Origin: Deltaproteobacteria bacterium
GTDB taxonomy: Bacteria; UBA10199; SBBF01
Assembly (NCBI GenBank): GCA_016207765.1
Contig: JACQOY010000251.1
Coordinates: forward strand, 1-6,086
Length of the DNA: 6,086 bases
Direction: 5' to 3'
Shown: positions 5,130 through 6,086 of the stretch, piece after piece
Position numbering within the stretch: position 1 is the first letter of the stretch
How the letters are laid out: the number at the start of each line of letters is the position of its first letter
The notes under the pieces: model-generated
Told to the model about the DNA's origin: nothing
The model's database searches: none
Seen by the model: the letters and a program-made list of their open reading frames with translations, nothing else
Program-made: the position numbers and the translations under genes

Positions 5130-5489
5130 TTACGACGCCAATTGCGCCTTCGCCTTTTCCACCACATCGGCAAACGCTTTTGGGGCCCTGACCGCCAAGT
5201 CGGCCAAGACCTTGCGGTCGACCGCTATATTGGCTTTTTTAAGGCCGGCAATCAGCCTGGAATAGCTGAGACCGTTCAACTTGGCGGCAATGCCGATACG
5301 GGTGATCCAAAGGGCCCGAAACTCCCTCTTTTTGACCCGGCGATCGCGATAGGCAAATTGAAGCGCCCGGGCCACCCGTTCGACGGCGGTTCGAAACAAC
5401 TTCGATTGCCCTCCCCGGTAACCCCTGGCTGTTTTAAGTATCTTTTTCCGGCGTCTTCGCGACGCCGGCGTGTTGGTTGCGCGTGACAT
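5130..5489 (-). CDS. rplT: Large ribosomal subunit protein bL20
   Basis: Protein of the 50S subunit that binds 23S rRNA early in assembly and, in E. coli and Firmicutes, represses its own operon by binding the mRNA. It has 119 residues, the standard length. The Arg/Lys-rich N-terminal extension ([26 protein letters not shown]) and the globular part ([47 protein letters not shown]...DRKVLADLA) are both typical and complete. The start is ATG 5489; the frame stays open further upstream to 5627, but those 46 residues overlap rpmI, do not resemble L20 and are not expected to be translated. A weak Shine-Dalgarno-like GGAAAG precedes the ATG. The gap to rpmI is 101 bases and holds a stable hairpin; the gap to pheS is occupied by a palindromic repeat. 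Confidence 0.97.
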   Translation of the reverse strand: MSRATNTPASRRRRKKILKTARGYRGGQSKLFRTAVERVARALQFAYRDRRVKKREFRALWITRIGIAAKLNGLSYSRLIAGLKKANIAVDRKVLADLAVRAPKAFADVVEKAKAQLAS

Positions 5490-5516
5490 GGCTTGTTCTT
5501 TCCGGTCCCTTAAGGT

Positions 5517-5538
5517 TCCGACCCGAAATCGGATCGAA
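5517..5538 (-). promoter_or_regulatory. Hairpin in the rpmI-rplT spacer
   Basis: In the minus-strand transcript UUCGAUCCG (5538-5530) pairs with CGGGUCGGA (5525-5517) over nine base pairs, two of them G-U, around an AUUU loop. It lies 27 bases upstream of the rplT ATG in a 101-base spacer. No U tract follows, so it is not a terminator. A role in L20 autoregulation is conceivable because L20 controls its operon through mRNA structure elsewhere, but the sequence itself does not show that. Confidence 0.4.
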
Positions 5539-5590
5539 TTAATGATTCTCACCCTGGAACAATTTGCAGGCCCTTTCGGCCCATTCCTTG

Positions 5591-5788
5591 CTAGGCGTAC
5601 GGCAATAACTGACGGACCCGTTTCCAATCGGCATCGTGAACATAGGTCGATTTTCGCATGTCACGACTCTGCTTGGACGATTTGCATTCAAGCAAATGAC
5701 GCCTTTTTGCCTTGCTGTACTTGAATTTTTTGTTTTTCGTGGCCTTAAACCGTTTGGCGGCCCCGCTGTTTGATTTCAATTTTGGCAT
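5591..5788 (-). CDS. rpmI: Large ribosomal subunit protein bL35
   Basis: Small, very basic 50S subunit protein of 65 residues, the normal length. The sequence [33 protein letters not shown], followed by [30 protein letters not shown], is a complete L35: the MPKxK(S/T)NSGAAKRF start and the C-terminal RVRQLLPY are family signatures. The ATG at 5788 is preceded by a good ribosome binding site (AGAAGG, 5800-5795) overlapping the end of infC. It sits 13 bases after infC, the universal infC-rpmI-rplT order. Confidence 0.97.
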   Translation of the reverse strand: MPKLKSNSGAAKRFKATKNKKFKYSKAKRRHLLECKSSKQSRDMRKSTYVHDADWKRVRQLLPYA

Positions 5789-5801
5789 ATGTTTCCTTCT
5801 T

Positions 5802-6086
5802 TTATTTGGGCATTAATACCATCATCAAATTCTTCCCTTCCAGTTTTGCGTCTTTCTCCGGCTCGCCCAAATCAGCCGTTTCCTTGATGACCCGGTTCAT
5901 CACTTCCCTGCCGCGGCCGACATACTGCATCTCCCGCCCGCGAAACTGGATGGTGATTTTTGCCTTGTCCTTTTCCTCCAAAAACCCCCGGACATGCTTG
6001 ATTTTGACAACCAAATCGTGCTCGCCAATGTTGGGACGCAGTTTGATTTCTTTTAAATGCACCACCGTCTGGTGTTTTTTGCTGTC
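5802..6086 (-). CDS. infC: Translation initiation factor IF-3, C-terminal part (cut by window edge)
   Basis: IF-3 binds the 30S subunit, keeps it apart from 50S and checks start codon and initiator tRNA. Only the last 94 residues are inside the window; the frame is open to the right edge, so the gene starts outside. The visible part is the C-terminal domain that binds the 30S subunit: VVHLKEIKLRPNIGEHDLVVKIKHVRGFLEEKDKAKITIQFRGREM, followed by RGREVMNRVIKETADLG and the terminal MMVLMPK, all typical. A GTG at 6065 is only an internal Val codon and not the start. Because infC in E. coli begins with the rare codon AUU and represses itself through it, the true start should be checked in the neighbouring sequence. 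rpmI follows after 13 bases. Confidence 0.97.
   Translation of the reverse strand, partial: DSKKHQTVVHLKEIKLRPNIGEHDLVVKIKHVRGFLEEKDKAKITIQFRGREMQYVGRGREVMNRVIKETADLGEPEKDAKLEGKNLMMVLMPK

Noticed and set aside
5490..5627. Upstream extension of rplT by 46 residues
   Set aside because: It overlaps the rpmI end and does not match L20, which begins at 5489.

Overview
The window is a chromosomal segment of about 6 kb from a Gram-negative bacterium, most likely a deltaproteobacterium-like lineage. The gene order infC-rpmI-rplT-pheS-pheT-ihfA is the one known from Proteobacteria. A MerR-type regulator directly after ihfA is, from memory, common in deltaproteobacterial genomes. No ribosomal RNA or other decisive marker is present, so the taxon is an inference. 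Most of the window looks slightly above 50% GC, but positions 61-120 contain only about 20% GC.

Layout. The right nine tenths is a single minus-strand translation operon, read from right to left: the C-terminal part of infC (IF3, cut by the window edge), rpmI (L35), rplT (L20), pheS and pheT (the two subunits of phenylalanyl-tRNA synthetase), ihfA (integration host factor alpha-like) and a merR-family gene that overlaps ihfA by 4 bases. The left end carries a plus-strand two-gene toxin-antitoxin module: a ribbon-helix-helix antitoxin and a MazF/PemK endoribonuclease toxin, also overlapping by 4 bases. The toxin gene and merR converge with only 9 bases between them and no visible terminator.

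The unusual content lies inside the operon. A family of short palindromic repeats with the ends GTAGGGGC...GCCCCTAC occurs twice. One copy (60 bases, hairpin-forming) fills nearly the whole rplT-pheS gap and leaves no recognisable ribosome binding site for pheS. The other is a perfect 28-base palindrome inside pheS, read in frame, in a loop of the catalytic subunit that is about 12 residues longer than in E. coli. Two loops of PheT that are longer than in E. coli also coincide with GC-rich palindromes. This looks like palindromic elements that spread through essential genes by settling in tolerant loops, comparable to the Rickettsia palindromic elements.

The second oddity is the start of pheT. 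A textbook N-terminus (MKISINWLKEFL) begins at 3969 but is one base out of frame with the rest of the gene, so either one C is missing in the sequence or the protein really starts at a weaker TTG inside. No gene-free stretch exceeds 300 bases, and no tRNA, rRNA, CRISPR array or insertion-sequence transposase was seen.
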